57,330 nucleotides of DNA. Origin: Chloroflexota bacterium. GTDB lineage: Bacteria > Chloroflexota > Anaerolineae > UBA1429. A model generated the notes under the pieces. It worked only from the letters and a program-made list of their open reading frames with translations, was not told the origin of the DNA and ran no database searches. Made by a program: the position numbers and the translations under genes. Positions 16,468 to 25,576 of this stretch are shown here, piece after piece. The DNA lies in the NCBI GenBank assembly GCA_012728955.1, contig JAAYED010000139.1, positions 1-57,330 of the forward strand, written 5' to 3'. Numbering within the stretch: the stretch's first letter is position 1; each line of letters begins with the position of its first letter.

Positions 16468-17379
16468 ATGTCCAGCGATCTCTCTCAGCAGGATCAGAGT
16501 CAGGCCGAGGCCCCCTTTGTCGCCGCATCGGTAGAGGAGGCATTGGCATTTCTGGCTGCACACCGCGGGCAGGCCCAGGTACTGGGCGCCGGTACCACGC
16601 TGTTGGCGGACGGCCCACCCACGCGAAGCGGCGCGTTGCCGCTGGTGGACGTGTCACGGATCGCCGAACTCAGGCGCGTACTTTCCCAGCCCCCGTACGT
16701 GGTCCTCGGAGGCGCCGTCGCACTGGCGCAACTGGAACAGGCCAGCGTCTCGGTGGAGGATCTGCTCATCCTCGCCGATGTTGCCCGGTACGGGCGTACC
16801 CACGCGCCTTCCGCGACGCTGGCTGGCGACGTCATGCGCGCACGGGGCAACAGCGCCATCGCCACCGCACTCATCGCCCTCTCGGCCGACGCCCAGATTG
16901 CCAACCTCACTGGTTCTCAGTGGGTGCCGGTGCGCTCGCTGTTGCTGCGTGCAGGAGCCTGCCGGGTCAACAGCCAGGCCGAGGTGCTGGTATCTTTTCG
17001 CATCCGCAGCCTCATGCCCTTGATGGGCGCAGCGCTGGCCGAGGTGGCACAACAGGAGGATGCCAGCGGCCCGCCCGATGTAGCAGCCGCCACCGTAAGC
17101 ATCGACCAGGCACGTAACCTCATCTCCTCGCTGACGGTGGTGCTGGGTATTGCCGGTACGGCACCGATGGTCTATCGTCTGAGCGACCTCGACGACAGCC
17201 GGTCCCCCGCCGTGGAGACAGTCCGTCGCGCGGTGAATCAGTGGGCGGCCTCGCAGGCCCCGGGGCCAGCCACAGAAGAGAACGTGTTGCGCGCCCAGCG
17301 CATCGCCAACGGAGCGCAAGAGGCCTTTGACAAGGCGGTGCAGAGGGCCCGACTCGACCTGGCCAACAGCACGCCGTGA
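16468..17379 (+). CDS. FAD-binding subunit of a molybdenum hydroxylase type (CoxM/XdhB-like), orphan
   Basis: A 303-residue protein of the xanthine dehydrogenase/CO dehydrogenase medium-subunit family. The FAD pyrophosphate loop appears as VLGAGTTLLAD near residue 40, followed by the LAQLE and SATLAGDVMRARGNSAIATALIALSADA block that replaces the usual TIGGN...SP.aD.. motif, and a C-terminal helical domain. In complete enzymes it passes electrons between the Fe-S subunit and NAD or quinone. Neither the molybdopterin nor the Fe-S subunit gene is present here, and the second FAD motif is degenerate, so it may act alone. It lies in a compact run before hemW (4-bp GTGA overlap). Confidence 0.75.
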   Translation: MSSDLSQQDQSQAEAPFVAASVEEALAFLAAHRGQAQVLGAGTTLLADGPPTRSGALPLVDVSRIAELRRVLSQPPYVVLGGAVALAQLEQASVSVEDLLILADVARYGRTHAPSATLAGDVMRARGNSAIATALIALSADAQIANLTGSQWVPVRSLLLRAGACRVNSQAEVLVSFRIRSLMPLMGAALAEVAQQEDASGPPDVAAATVSIDQARNLISSLTVVLGIAGTAPMVYRLSDLDDSRSPAVETVRRAVNQWAASQAPGPATEENVLRAQRIANGAQEAFDKAVQRARLDLANSTP

Positions 17380-18563
17380 CGTACAGCGAATCCGCCACAG
17401 CCGGTGTTTACCTGCACATCCCCTTTTGCAGTACCAAGTGCTCCTACTGTGACTTTGCCTCTTGGCCATGCCGGCAGGATATCTTCTATCCCTATGGGCA
17501 CGCGCTCGTGCGACAGATCGACTTGGCAGCCAGCACCTGGCAGGGTCCACCCCTGGATACGCTCTACGTTGGGGGCGGAACCCCCACGGTGTTGCCCACC
17601 GATCTGCTGGTGACCATCATCTCCCAGTGTCTTGTGGCACTGTCGGTGGGCCCCAACGCCGAGGTCACCTGTGAGGCCAACCCGGGCACGGTCTCCGGCC
17701 CCATGCTGGCCGCACTGGCCGAGGTCGGGGTCAACCGACTGAGTCTTGGCGCACAGAGCATGCAGGATGACGAGCTGGCCCTGCTGGGGCGGATCCACCG
17801 TCAGGAGGCGGTCAGGGAGGCGGTACAGCTCGCCCGGGGTGCCGGTATCGCGAACATCAGTCTGGATCTCATTTATGGTCTGCCCGGCCAGACCCCCGCG
17901 CGATGGCGCCATAACCTGGAGCAGGCCCTGGCACTGGCGCCAGAGCACCTGTCGCTCTATGCGCTTACACTGGAGCCCGGTACCCCGCTGGCTCGCGAGG
18001 TTACGCTGGGCCGCCTGCCCGCTCCGGATGATGATTGTGTTGCCGACATGTACCTCGCCGCGCAGACGATGCTGGCGGAACAGGGCTATGTGCAGTACGA
18101 GATCTCGAATTGGGCCCTTGGGCAGCCCGATGATCAACACGACGGGGTCCCGCGCCTCGCCAGCCGACATAACCTGCACTATTGGCGCAACGAGCAGTAC
18201 CTGGGACTGGGATGCGCCGCCTACAGCTTTGATGGACGCCACCGTTTTGGCAGCTGCCACGATCCGGACGTGTACATCCAGCGGGTAACAGCGGGAGAGG
18301 ACGTACGTGAGGACGACGAGCTGATCAGCCCCTCACTGGAGATGGACGAGACCATGATGCTCGGACTGCGCCTGGTGACCGGCGTTCGGCACATGGATTT
18401 TGCCAAGCGTTTTGATGCGTCCCCCAACGAGGTGTACCGATACGAGATACGCCGCCTGCAGGAGGATGGACTGCTCACGGTGGACCGGGTGGGCATCCGG
18501 CTGGCGCCCCACGCCCTGTTGGTTGCCAACCGCGTGATGGCCGAGTTCCTGCGCGACCGTTGA
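17376..18563 (+). CDS. hemW: Radical SAM protein HemW (heme chaperone, HemN-like)
   Basis: A 395-residue radical SAM protein. The cluster motif CSTKCSYCDF near residues 19-28 binds 4Fe-4S and SAM; GGGTPTVLP, EANPGT, G.NRLSLGAQS and LIYGLPGQT follow in the order of the HemN/HemW family, with the HemN C-terminal domain at the end (MMLGLRL..G). The short N-terminus, without the extra region of true oxygen-independent coproporphyrinogen oxidase, favours HemW. The GTG at 17376 overlaps the previous stop in GTGA, so translation is coupled. It is the last gene of the run that begins with the alanyl-tRNA editing gene. Confidence 0.9.
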   Translation: MTYSESATAGVYLHIPFCSTKCSYCDFASWPCRQDIFYPYGHALVRQIDLAASTWQGPPLDTLYVGGGTPTVLPTDLLVTIISQCLVALSVGPNAEVTCEANPGTVSGPMLAALAEVGVNRLSLGAQSMQDDELALLGRIHRQEAVREAVQLARGAGIANISLDLIYGLPGQTPARWRHNLEQALALAPEHLSLYALTLEPGTPLAREVTLGRLPAPDDDCVADMYLAAQTMLAEQGYVQYEISNWALGQPDDQHDGVPRLASRHNLHYWRNEQYLGLGCAAYSFDGRHRFGSCHDPDVYIQRVTAGEDVREDDELISPSLEMDETMMLGLRLVTGVRHMDFAKRFDASPNEVYRYEIRRLQEDGLLTVDRVGIRLAPHALLVANRVMAEFLRDR

Positions 18564-18572
18564 ACGCAAAGC

Positions 18573-18604
18573 AAAAACAGCCCGGGCAGATTTACCCGGG
18601 CTGT
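18573..18604 (-). terminator. Intrinsic terminator of the CpXC-gene strand
   Basis: A perfect 10-bp stem ACAGCCCGGG with its complement around an 8-nt loop (18577-18604). On the minus strand it is followed by TTTTT, so it stops the minus-strand operon; on the plus strand it can still slow transcription from hemW. Confidence 0.85.
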
Positions 18605-18621
18605 CGCACCTTCCCCGCAAT

Positions 18622-19959
18622 TCAGTCCGCTGCCCCTGGGACGCGCTCCGCGACCTGAGCGCGAATATTCTCCAGCCGCTGACGTGACTCTTCCCCCACG
18701 TTGGCCGAGACATCGGCCACGTAGCGATCGAACAGACGCAGCAGCTCGTCGGTCACCAGCTCGGGCTCCTCGTCCAGCCAGCGCTGCGAGCCCTCGGGAT
18801 AGTCAGAACGCAAGAGCCTGCTGATCAGGCGAAGCAACGGGGGAAGCTTGGACTCGCGGGCATCCCGTGCCTTTTCCAAGAGTTGCGCCAGCCGGTCAGC
18901 ACGCGCCGTGTTATTCCGACTGACCGCCGTCTGATGCAGGCGCCCCAACACGAGAAAGAACACATCATCCAGCTGGGCCTCGTGCTCGCTGACGGCGGCA
19001 TCCATATCGTCGGCCTCCATGATCTCCATGATCAGAAGGCTGGCCTCATCCTCCGCCTCGCGCATGCGACGGGTGTGACGGTCCAGGGCGTCCAACAGCG
19101 CCTGGCGCAGCTGCCCCAGCGTCGCTGCCGACTCTTTTCCAGCGGCCTCAGCGGCCTCCAGCCGAGCGGTCAAGGCTTGGAAAAAGGCGTAATCCAGTTG
19201 CGGCAAATAGTCCTCTACGGTGTGGTCCCACTGAGGGCTGCCCAACTCCACCAGCAGCAGATCAATCAGTTCCTCCGCGGTCTTGGCTTCCGGCGGCGCG
19301 CCCGGGGCTGCCGCCATGGGGCGGCTAAGCAGCCGCTCGCGCAGTTCTCGCAACGAGTCGACGGCCCCCTCTGTGGTCCCCTCACTACCACCATCAGCCC
19401 GGGTGTCGATCAGATCGGCCAGCAGCAGATAGAACTCGTAATCCATCTTGTCATTGTTCTCGTCCGCCAGCCGGTTAAAGGCCTCTTCATCGTCCATGGC
19501 AGCGACCAGATCGTTGATCAGATTCAGCCAGGTGCGCTGCTTTTCCAGCAGCTCTTTGCTGAATCCCTCCGCCTCCAGCACCGTCTCGTACAGGCTGTCG
19601 TAAGTGAGCACCGTCTTGGGCGAGAAAAAGTACGCCTTGCGCTGCTCAGAGGGCGTTTCGTTCATAACCGCATTGACCAGGCTGCCGATGGTACGCTCCT
19701 GATCCTCAGCAGACATCTGCAGCTCGGAGGGCACATAAGCTACCAACAGTTCGTGAGCGGGATCGTGGTACACCAGGGCCGTGTTCAAGAGCCCGCCTGT
19801 GCCGCACTCGGGGCACAGGGCACGGTTCAGCTCACCACGCAAGAAACGATCCTTGAGCTCTGGCTCCAGGCCCACATCGACAACAGCGTGCACCTCTACC
19901 ATAAAGGGATGGTTGCACTTGGGGCAGCGGATCTGAGATGGAATGGGCGGAAAGGGCAT
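18622..19959 (-). CDS. CpXC-domain protein
   Basis: A 445-residue acidic protein. The N-terminal domain starts with IRCPKCNHPF and has a second pair CPECGTGG about 40 residues later, forming the zinc ribbon of CpXC proteins; the rest is long, helical and rich in Glu, Asp, Leu and Arg, with no catalytic motif seen. An AAGGAG block lies 10 nt before the ATG. It is 24 bp downstream of a PHP phosphoesterase gene on the same strand and ends at a strong terminator. The family's function is unknown; a scaffold or stress-related role is only a guess. Confidence 0.72.
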   Translation of the reverse strand: MPFPPIPSQIRCPKCNHPFMVEVHAVVDVGLEPELKDRFLRGELNRALCPECGTGGLLNTALVYHDPAHELLVAYVPSELQMSAEDQERTIGSLVNAVMNETPSEQRKAYFFSPKTVLTYDSLYETVLEAEGFSKELLEKQRTWLNLINDLVAAMDDEEAFNRLADENNDKMDYEFYLLLADLIDTRADGGSEGTTEGAVDSLRELRERLLSRPMAAAPGAPPEAKTAEELIDLLLVELGSPQWDHTVEDYLPQLDYAFFQALTARLEAAEAAGKESAATLGQLRQALLDALDRHTRRMREAEDEASLLIMEIMEADDMDAAVSEHEAQLDDVFFLVLGRLHQTAVSRNNTARADRLAQLLEKARDARESKLPPLLRLISRLLRSDYPEGSQRWLDEEPELVTDELLRLFDRYVADVSANVGEESRQRLENIRAQVAERVPGAAD

Positions 19960-19983
19960 CGCAAGCAGACTCCTTGTGCGTAC

Positions 19984-20679
19984 TCAGGCGCGCTGGCGCC
20001 TGGCCTGCCGGGCCAGAATGCGCTCCAGCAAGACGGCAGGGGTGGTCACCGTGGCGGCCATCACCTGATCTTCCCCCAGGCCCGCGGCACGGGCGATCAG
20101 CTGGGCGCTGGTCATATCGATCAGGTCGCCGGGAGCGTGGGTGTCGGTGTTGACGACCATCAGCGTGCCGGCGCGCTCACAGATCCGCGCCACGTGGCCG
20201 TTGGCCATGCCATGGCCACGCCGACTGCTGATCTCGATGATACAGCCGCGGGCCGCGGCATCCTCCGCCTCCTGCAGCGTCAACATGCCAGGGTGTGCCA
20301 GCACATCCACGTCGGGCGAAGCGATGGCCGCGGCATTGGTGCCGGGGGCCACGGGTTCGACGATGGTTTCACCATGGACCAGCACTATGTCCGCCCCCAG
20401 CATGCGCGCCCGGCGCGCCAGCTTGGCGATATCCGCAGGGCCGACGTGGGTCAGCTCCACGCCCACCAACAGTTGCAGGCCCAGGCTGGCGCGTTGCTCC
20501 TGGCGAAGCCGCACCAGACGGGCCACGAGCTCGTCGATGTTGCTGGCGTCGGCATGATCTGTGATCGCGAGCGCACGGTGCCCGCTCACAACTGCGCGGC
20601 GGATCAGCTCTGAAGGAATAAGTTCACCGTCGCTAAAGACGGTGTGACTGTGGAATTCGATGCGTTGATTGTTTTCCAT
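19984..20679 (-). CDS. PHP-domain phosphoesterase
   Basis: A 231-residue PHP metal-dependent hydrolase related to histidinol phosphatase and the polymerase PHP domains. The metal ligands are visible in FHSHTVFSDGEL (HxH), ITDHAD (xDHx), GVELTHV, the HPG of VLAHPGML, and NTDTHAPGDL at the C-terminal end. The full length and complete motif set suggest an active enzyme; the substrate is unknown. There is no Shine-Dalgarno, but a promoter (TTGACG-N16-TATAAT) ends 8 nt before the ATG, so the mRNA may start at or within 2 nt of the start codon. It is transcribed into the CpXC gene. Confidence 0.85.
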   Translation of the reverse strand: MENNQRIEFHSHTVFSDGELIPSELIRRAVVSGHRALAITDHADASNIDELVARLVRLRQEQRASLGLQLLVGVELTHVGPADIAKLARRARMLGADIVLVHGETIVEPVAPGTNAAAIASPDVDVLAHPGMLTLQEAEDAAARGCIIEISSRRGHGMANGHVARICERAGTLMVVNTDTHAPGDLIDMTSAQLIARAAGLGEDQVMAATVTTPAVLLERILARQARRQRA

Positions 20680-20687
20680 AACACTGA

Positions 20688-20715
20688 ATTATACGGATCG
20701 ACCGCAGCCCGTCAA
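20688..20715 (-). promoter_or_regulatory. Predicted promoter giving a leaderless PHP-gene mRNA
   Basis: Minus-strand TTGACG (20710-20715), 16 bp, TATAAT (20688-20693). It partly overlaps the last codons of lhr. The ATG begins 8 nt after the -10, with no ribosome site between. Confidence 0.68.
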
Positions 20716-23700
20716 TGCGCCTCGCCGGCGGGCACAAGGCCGTCCCACACCATGTCCGGCGTTTCGCGCCGGAACCCCAGCAGGCTCAGCAGATCGGCAA
20801 CTGGTGTGCCCAGCGGGGAAGCGTCGTTCCAGGAATGCACCATCACCCTTCGCGGCCGACTGGCGATGCCACCGGGGCGCGTGAGATGGGCAAGAAGAGC
20901 GGTGACGCTGGCGCTCAACAGCTCAGGGCTGGTGCCTGCCAGCGCATGCCATCGGCCTGAGGCGTGCTCATAGGTCAGTACTGGGACGCCATCGCTTTGG
21001 ACGACATAGTTGGACGGGACACGGGTCAAACCGGGCAAGGCAAGGTCGTCAGAACCTTGCGACCCTGTCTCCTCAGCCTCGTTCGGCGCAGGATCGGCAC
21101 CATACAACAGAGCAGGATCCAGGGCGTTGAGCACCACCGGCCTGGCCCGAAACGCCCCGTCGGTCTTGCTCCAGGCACGCAACTCCTCCACAGCCTCCGG
21201 AAGGGCGTACTGCAGCCCCGACAACCCCTGCACCAGGAACCCGCGTCGGACCTCTCCCGTGAGCTCCATCCGATAGAGAGGGGGGTACAGAGCCGCCCAG
21301 GAGAGCATCCCGCGCTGTTGCTGAACCAGTTCACGACTGATCAGCCCCTGGCTGTACAGCAGCTGGCGCGCCTGCAACAGCGCACGCTCCTCCGGGCTCA
21401 GCGCCGGCCCCAACACCGCGTATCGGTACAGGCTCGACCAGCGTCCGCCCGTCTGAGGAGCGCCCCTGCCCCGTTCGAGGCGTCGGCGACCAGCACGCAT
21501 CTCGGCGCGGCCCGGGCGTCGCAAACCGAACGGTGAGCGCCCTGCCGGTGGGAGGCGTTGACTCTTCCAGTCAGCCAGAGAGGCATCCAGCGAACTCTGC
21601 ATCCCCTCCCCCTGCCCGGACGCAAAGCCACCCTCGAGGATGTTGCGGACTGCCTGCAGGCTGTCTGCCGTCACCAGTCCCGCCAGTACCAGCTCGAGCA
21701 GGGCACGCTCACAGAGCGCCTGCGACAACCGCAGCCCCTCGGCCAGGTCACCCGCCTCCAGCGGGCCCTCCCGCACCAGAAACGTAAAGGTCCGGCGGGC
21801 CATGTCTCCCAGCCGCTCCAGCACGGCGGGCTCTGGCTCATCCGGCAGATAGCGACTGCCCTCCCCGGCAGGAAAGAGACGGAGACGCATGTGCTGTCGA
21901 TCGGGACCTTCTGCCTGCCAGATGACCTCTCCTCGGGAACAGAGCGCGTCGAGCAGGGCCGGGCTGTAGCCGGGGACACGCGCCGGAAGCACGTCCCGCT
22001 CCCACACCTCAGCCGGCAGCTGCAGTCCCGCGAGCCGTTCAATGACCCCGGGCACCGGATCGGCGTCCCTGTCGTGGAAGGGCGCCACCTGCTGCCACCG
22101 GGCGAGGAAACCGGCCAGCCCCGACATTGGAACCGGCTGAATCTCCCGGCGCAGGGCCGCCAGCGTCTCACGATGCAGCCGTTCCAGCACCTGGCGATCG
22201 CACCATTGCACGGCGGGGGCGCTACCGGTCAACCTGCCACTGAGCACCAGCCCGCGCTCGAGCAACTCTGCCAAGGCGGCTTGAACCCAATGACTGTGCC
22301 AGCCATAACGGCGGGCGATGCCCTCCACAGTGATCGGCCCATGCACCCGGAGCATCTGCCTCAGTATGCCGAGTTGAGACGTCCTGATCGCCTGTCCCTC
22401 TTCTGTGCTTGGGCTCAGGTCAGTGGTTGAGAAAGCCTGGCGGTAGCGCGCCAGCTGCTCATCGGTCACCCAGCGCTCTCCGGCGCCGCAGCACACCCTG
22501 TGTACGCGTCCCTGCCCGGCCAAATCGGCAATCCAACGGTCGCCGGGCCCCAGGCAGCGTGCATCAACCTCGCCATCGTCCAAATCTCCCAATTCGCGAA
22601 GGATGACAGCCAGCTCATCGGGCGAGCGCGCCTGATAACCCTCCGCCAGATGCTGCAGCTCCCGTTCAACACGTTCAACCACATCGGGACGGAGCAATTC
22701 AGCCAAGGTGCCGTCATCCAGCAGATCCGCCAGCAGTTCGCGGTTGAGACTGAGGGCCTGAATCTGCCTCTCGAGACGCGGTGTGTCTCCTTCGTACAGG
22801 TGGACAGAGGCAAACTCGAGCAGCAGCGCCGCTGCGATGGGCGAAGGTACCAGCGTGTGCACGTGAACGACGCGAATGGTGCCGGCAGCGATCTGGTCGA
22901 GCATTTCACAACAGTGATCGACGTCCAATACATCGCGCATGCAGTCACGATAGGTTTCGGCGATCAAGGGAAAGTCCGGCCACTCACGGGCAATGGCCAA
23001 CAGATCACGGGCACGCAGGCGCTGCAGCCAAAAGGGCGTGCGGCGCCCTGCTCCACGCACCCGAGGCAGCACCAGCGCGCGGCCGGCGTTCATGCGAAAC
23101 TGGGCGCCAAAGAGTGCAGAATTGGGCAGCTCTTGCAGAACCCGTTCGCGCGCCTCTGCCCCACTCATGCCGTCGATCAGATCCAGTGGCGGCCGGCGGT
23201 CTGCCTCCACGAGGCGAAAGAGCATGCCGTCATCGTTCACCTGCACGTCGACGGTGGCACCCAGCCGCTCTCGAAAGGCGTGGGTAAGCGCAATGGCCCA
23301 CACGCTGTTAATGCGCGCCCCAAAGCAACTGTGGATGACCAGGCGCTCATCCCCCAGCGCATCGGCGAACTGCTCCACCACCACCGTCCTGTCGCTGGAG
23401 ATGGCGCCCGAATGCTCCAGCTGCTGATGTACATAGCAGATGGCGTTGCGGGCAGAAGCATCATCCAGGGCATACTCGCGCTGGAGCCATTGCAGCACAG
23501 GGCCTGCCGCCGGCGGCCAGTCCCCATCCGGACTCTCAGGCACGCCCTCCAGAGCCACCACCCGCTCAGCCAGCAACCGGCGGAACGCACCCAGCCGCTG
23601 CCCCATGTGATACTCGCGCTTGGGGAGTTCGCCGCGCCAGAAAGGCATCCGCGGGAAGGAGCCCTCTGCCTGAGCGACGGTAATCACATCCTGATCGATG

Positions 23701-25451
23701 TTCATCACACGCCAGGTGTTGGTGCCCAGTGCAAAGACATCTCCGGGGTGCGTCTCAAAGACAAACTCTTCGTCCAGGGTGCCCAGGCTCGTGCGCCCGT
23801 CGGCCAGCAGCACGCGAAACTCGCCCCGATCCGGTATCGTGCCTCCATTGCGAATCGCCAGCAGGCGCGAGCCGGGCAGAGGCCGCAGCTGGCCATTGAC
23901 CCTGTCCCACTCGATGGCGGGCCGCAGGCCGCTGTAGGCCTCACTGCTGTATCCGCCACTGATCATCCTCAGCACCGCCTCAAAGGCATCGTGGGTGAGC
24001 CCCTGGTAGCCCGAGGCCTGCCGCACCAGATCAAAGACCCCCTCCGCGCCCTGCGGCTCGACGGAGACCATGGCAACGATCTGCTGCGCCAGGATGTCCA
24101 GACAGTTTTGCGGGGTATGGGTCGGTTCGATATCACCGGCGAGCATGCCGTGCGCCACCGCCGCTGCATCGATCAAGTCCTCACGATGGGTAACATAAAT
24201 GCGCCCCACACTGGTCTGCCCCACCAGGTGCCCTGCTCGCCCCACCCGTTGCAGTCCGCGCGCGATGCCTCTGGGCGATTGCAGTTGCAGCACCGCATCT
24301 ACCGAGCCGATATCGATGCCCAGCTCCAGCGAACTGGTGGCAATCAACGCAGCCAGACTTCCCTGTTTGAGCCCATTCTCCAGTTCGAGCCGAAGCTCAC
24401 GCGAGACGCTGCCGTGGTGGGCACGAAAGGGTCCTCCGACTCTGCCGGTGCCTGCCCAGCCACCGCCCTTGGGCACCCCATCCGCCAGCAACGCCTCGGT
24501 AGAGCCCGGAGGCGTTTCTTCTTCCTGATCGATGGCGTACTGCTCATTCAATCGATCGGCTGCCCGCTCGGCGGAGCGGCGGCTGTTGGCAAAGATGAGG
24601 GTCGTGTCATGCCGCCGGATTTCGTCCAGCACCTGGGGAATCAGGGCGGGCCACACGCTGCCCCCGGGCAGGCGCCGCAGATCGGCTACGGGCGTGATCA
24701 CGCGCAGATCCATGGGCTTGAGCACGCCGGCATCCACCACGGTAACCGGGCGTGGCACCAGGGAGCGCTCGCCGGAAGGATCGATCTGCCACCTCTGTCC
24801 ACCCAGGTAGTGTGCCACCGCCTCCAACGGCCGCTGCGTGGCTGAGAGCCCGATACGTTGCACAGAGTGACCCGTCAGCGCCTCGAGCCGCTCCAAACTG
24901 AGCGCCAGATGCACGCCGCGCTTGTTCCCACACAGGGTGTGGATCTCGTCGACGATCACACTCTGCACTGGCGCCAGCAGTTCCCGCGCCACGGGGCTGG
25001 TGAGCAGCAGGTACAGCGACTCGGGGGTGGTAATCAGGATGTGGGGAGGGGTATGCAGCATGCGCTGGCGCGTCGCCTGCGGAGTATCGCCAGTACGCAC
25101 CGCCGTCAGCAGTTCCGGCAGCGGACTCCCCATCGCCCGTGCCATGTGACGAATGCCCCGCAGCGGCACCTGCAGGTTGCGATCGACATCGTTGTTGAGC
25201 GCCTTTAGAGGTGAGACGTACAACAAAAGCACACCGCGTTGCTCAGGGTTGCTGGCCAGCTGAGCAAAGATCCTGTCTATGCCCCAAAGAAAAGCCGCAA
25301 GCGTCTTGCCCGAGCCGGTGGGAGAAAGGATCAGCGTGTGTTCGCCACGGCGAATGGCGGGCCACCCCTGCGCCTGTGCCGCGGTTGGAGCACCGTATGT
25401 ATCGAGAAACCATTGCCGCGTGGCCGGCAGAAACCCATCCAGTGGCATCAT
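20712..25451 (-). CDS. lhr: Lhr-type ATP-dependent helicase
   Basis: A 1579-residue superfamily 2 helicase of the long Lhr type, involved in DNA repair in other bacteria. The helicase core is complete: SPTGSGKT (motif I), TTPESLYLLL, VDEIHTLCGNKRG (motif II), GLSATQRP (III), LIFANSRRSAERAADRLNEQ (IV), HHGSVSR, TSSLELGIDIGSVD (V) and QRVGRAGH (VI). A winged-helix and beta-barrel Lhr core follow, then a long C-terminal region of several winged-helix modules. The start is ATG 25451 (a second ATG follows at once), with GAGGTGA 7 nt upstream. It is divergent from the HerA-like ATPase gene, with only 125 bp between them. Confidence 0.93.
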   Translation of the reverse strand: MMPLDGFLPATRQWFLDTYGAPTAAQAQGWPAIRRGEHTLILSPTGSGKTLAAFLWGIDRIFAQLASNPEQRGVLLLYVSPLKALNNDVDRNLQVPLRGIRHMARAMGSPLPELLTAVRTGDTPQATRQRMLHTPPHILITTPESLYLLLTSPVARELLAPVQSVIVDEIHTLCGNKRGVHLALSLERLEALTGHSVQRIGLSATQRPLEAVAHYLGGQRWQIDPSGERSLVPRPVTVVDAGVLKPMDLRVITPVADLRRLPGGSVWPALIPQVLDEIRRHDTTLIFANSRRSAERAADRLNEQYAIDQEEETPPGSTEALLADGVPKGGGWAGTGRVGGPFRAHHGSVSRELRLELENGLKQGSLAALIATSSLELGIDIGSVDAVLQLQSPRGIARGLQRVGRAGHLVGQTSVGRIYVTHREDLIDAAAVAHGMLAGDIEPTHTPQNCLDILAQQIVAMVSVEPQGAEGVFDLVRQASGYQGLTHDAFEAVLRMISGGYSSEAYSGLRPAIEWDRVNGQLRPLPGSRLLAIRNGGTIPDRGEFRVLLADGRTSLGTLDEEFVFETHPGDVFALGTNTWRVMNIDQDVITVAQAEGSFPRMPFWRGELPKREYHMGQRLGAFRRLLAERVVALEGVPESPDGDWPPAAGPVLQWLQREYALDDASARNAICYVHQQLEHSGAISSDRTVVVEQFADALGDERLVIHSCFGARINSVWAIALTHAFRERLGATVDVQVNDDGMLFRLVEADRRPPLDLIDGMSGAEARERVLQELPNSALFGAQFRMNAGRALVLPRVRGAGRRTPFWLQRLRARDLLAIAREWPDFPLIAETYRDCMRDVLDVDHCCEMLDQIAAGTIRVVHVHTLVPSPIAAALLLEFASVHLYEGDTPRLERQIQALSLNRELLADLLDDGTLAELLRPDVVERVERELQHLAEGYQARSPDELAVILRELGDLDDGEVDARCLGPGDRWIADLAGQGRVHRVCCGAGERWVTDEQLARYRQAFSTTDLSPSTEEGQAIRTSQLGILRQMLRVHGPITVEGIARRYGWHSHWVQAALAELLERGLVLSGRLTGSAPAVQWCDRQVLERLHRETLAALRREIQPVPMSGLAGFLARWQQVAPFHDRDADPVPGVIERLAGLQLPAEVWERDVLPARVPGYSPALLDALCSRGEVIWQAEGPDRQHMRLRLFPAGEGSRYLPDEPEPAVLERLGDMARRTFTFLVREGPLEAGDLAEGLRLSQALCERALLELVLAGLVTADSLQAVRNILEGGFASGQGEGMQSSLDASLADWKSQRLPPAGRSPFGLRRPGRAEMRAGRRRLERGRGAPQTGGRWSSLYRYAVLGPALSPEERALLQARQLLYSQGLISRELVQQQRGMLSWAALYPPLYRMELTGEVRRGFLVQGLSGLQYALPEAVEELRAWSKTDGAFRARPVVLNALDPALLYGADPAPNEAEETGSQGSDDLALPGLTRVPSNYVVQSDGVPVLTYEHASGRWHALAGTSPELLSASVTALLAHLTRPGGIASRPRRVMVHSWNDASPLGTPVADLLSLLGFRRETPDMVWDGLVPAGEAH

Positions 25452-25473
25452 GAGCGTATCACCTCGCCAAGGC

Positions 25474-25502
25474 AGCATAGCCCCGCCACCGATGAGCCGC
25501 AA
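25474..25502 (-). promoter_or_regulatory. lhr: Predicted promoter of lhr
   Basis: Minus-strand TTGCGG (25497-25502), 17 bp, TATGCT (25474-25479). A moderate match with suitable distance to the Shine-Dalgarno. Confidence 0.4.
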
Positions 25503-25519
25503 GCCTCCACATGCAGCGC

Positions 25520-25556
25520 TGGACGTGGCCCGCCCCTGGGGGTAACATGGTGTTAC
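25520..25556 (+). promoter_or_regulatory. Promoter with palindromic operator-like site before the HerA-like ATPase
   Basis: TGGACG (25520-25525), 17 bp, TAACAT (25543-25548). A perfect inverted repeat GTAACA-TGG-TGTTAC (25542-25556) covers the -10 box and the region up to the start point. A dimeric regulator bound there would block transcription; this is inference from position and symmetry. Confidence 0.45.
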
Positions 25557-25576
25557 AGTGAGACCGGAGGAACCCC

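Noticed and set aside
18883-20613. Plus-strand ORF of 576 codons over the CpXC and PHP genes
   Set aside because: Spans two well-supported minus-strand genes and their gap, so it cannot be real along with them.
22500-24845. Long plus-strand ORF of 781 codons inside lhr
   Set aside because: It is a shadow frame of the minus-strand helicase, which has every motif in order. GC-rich third positions keep opposite frames open. It shows no family motif.
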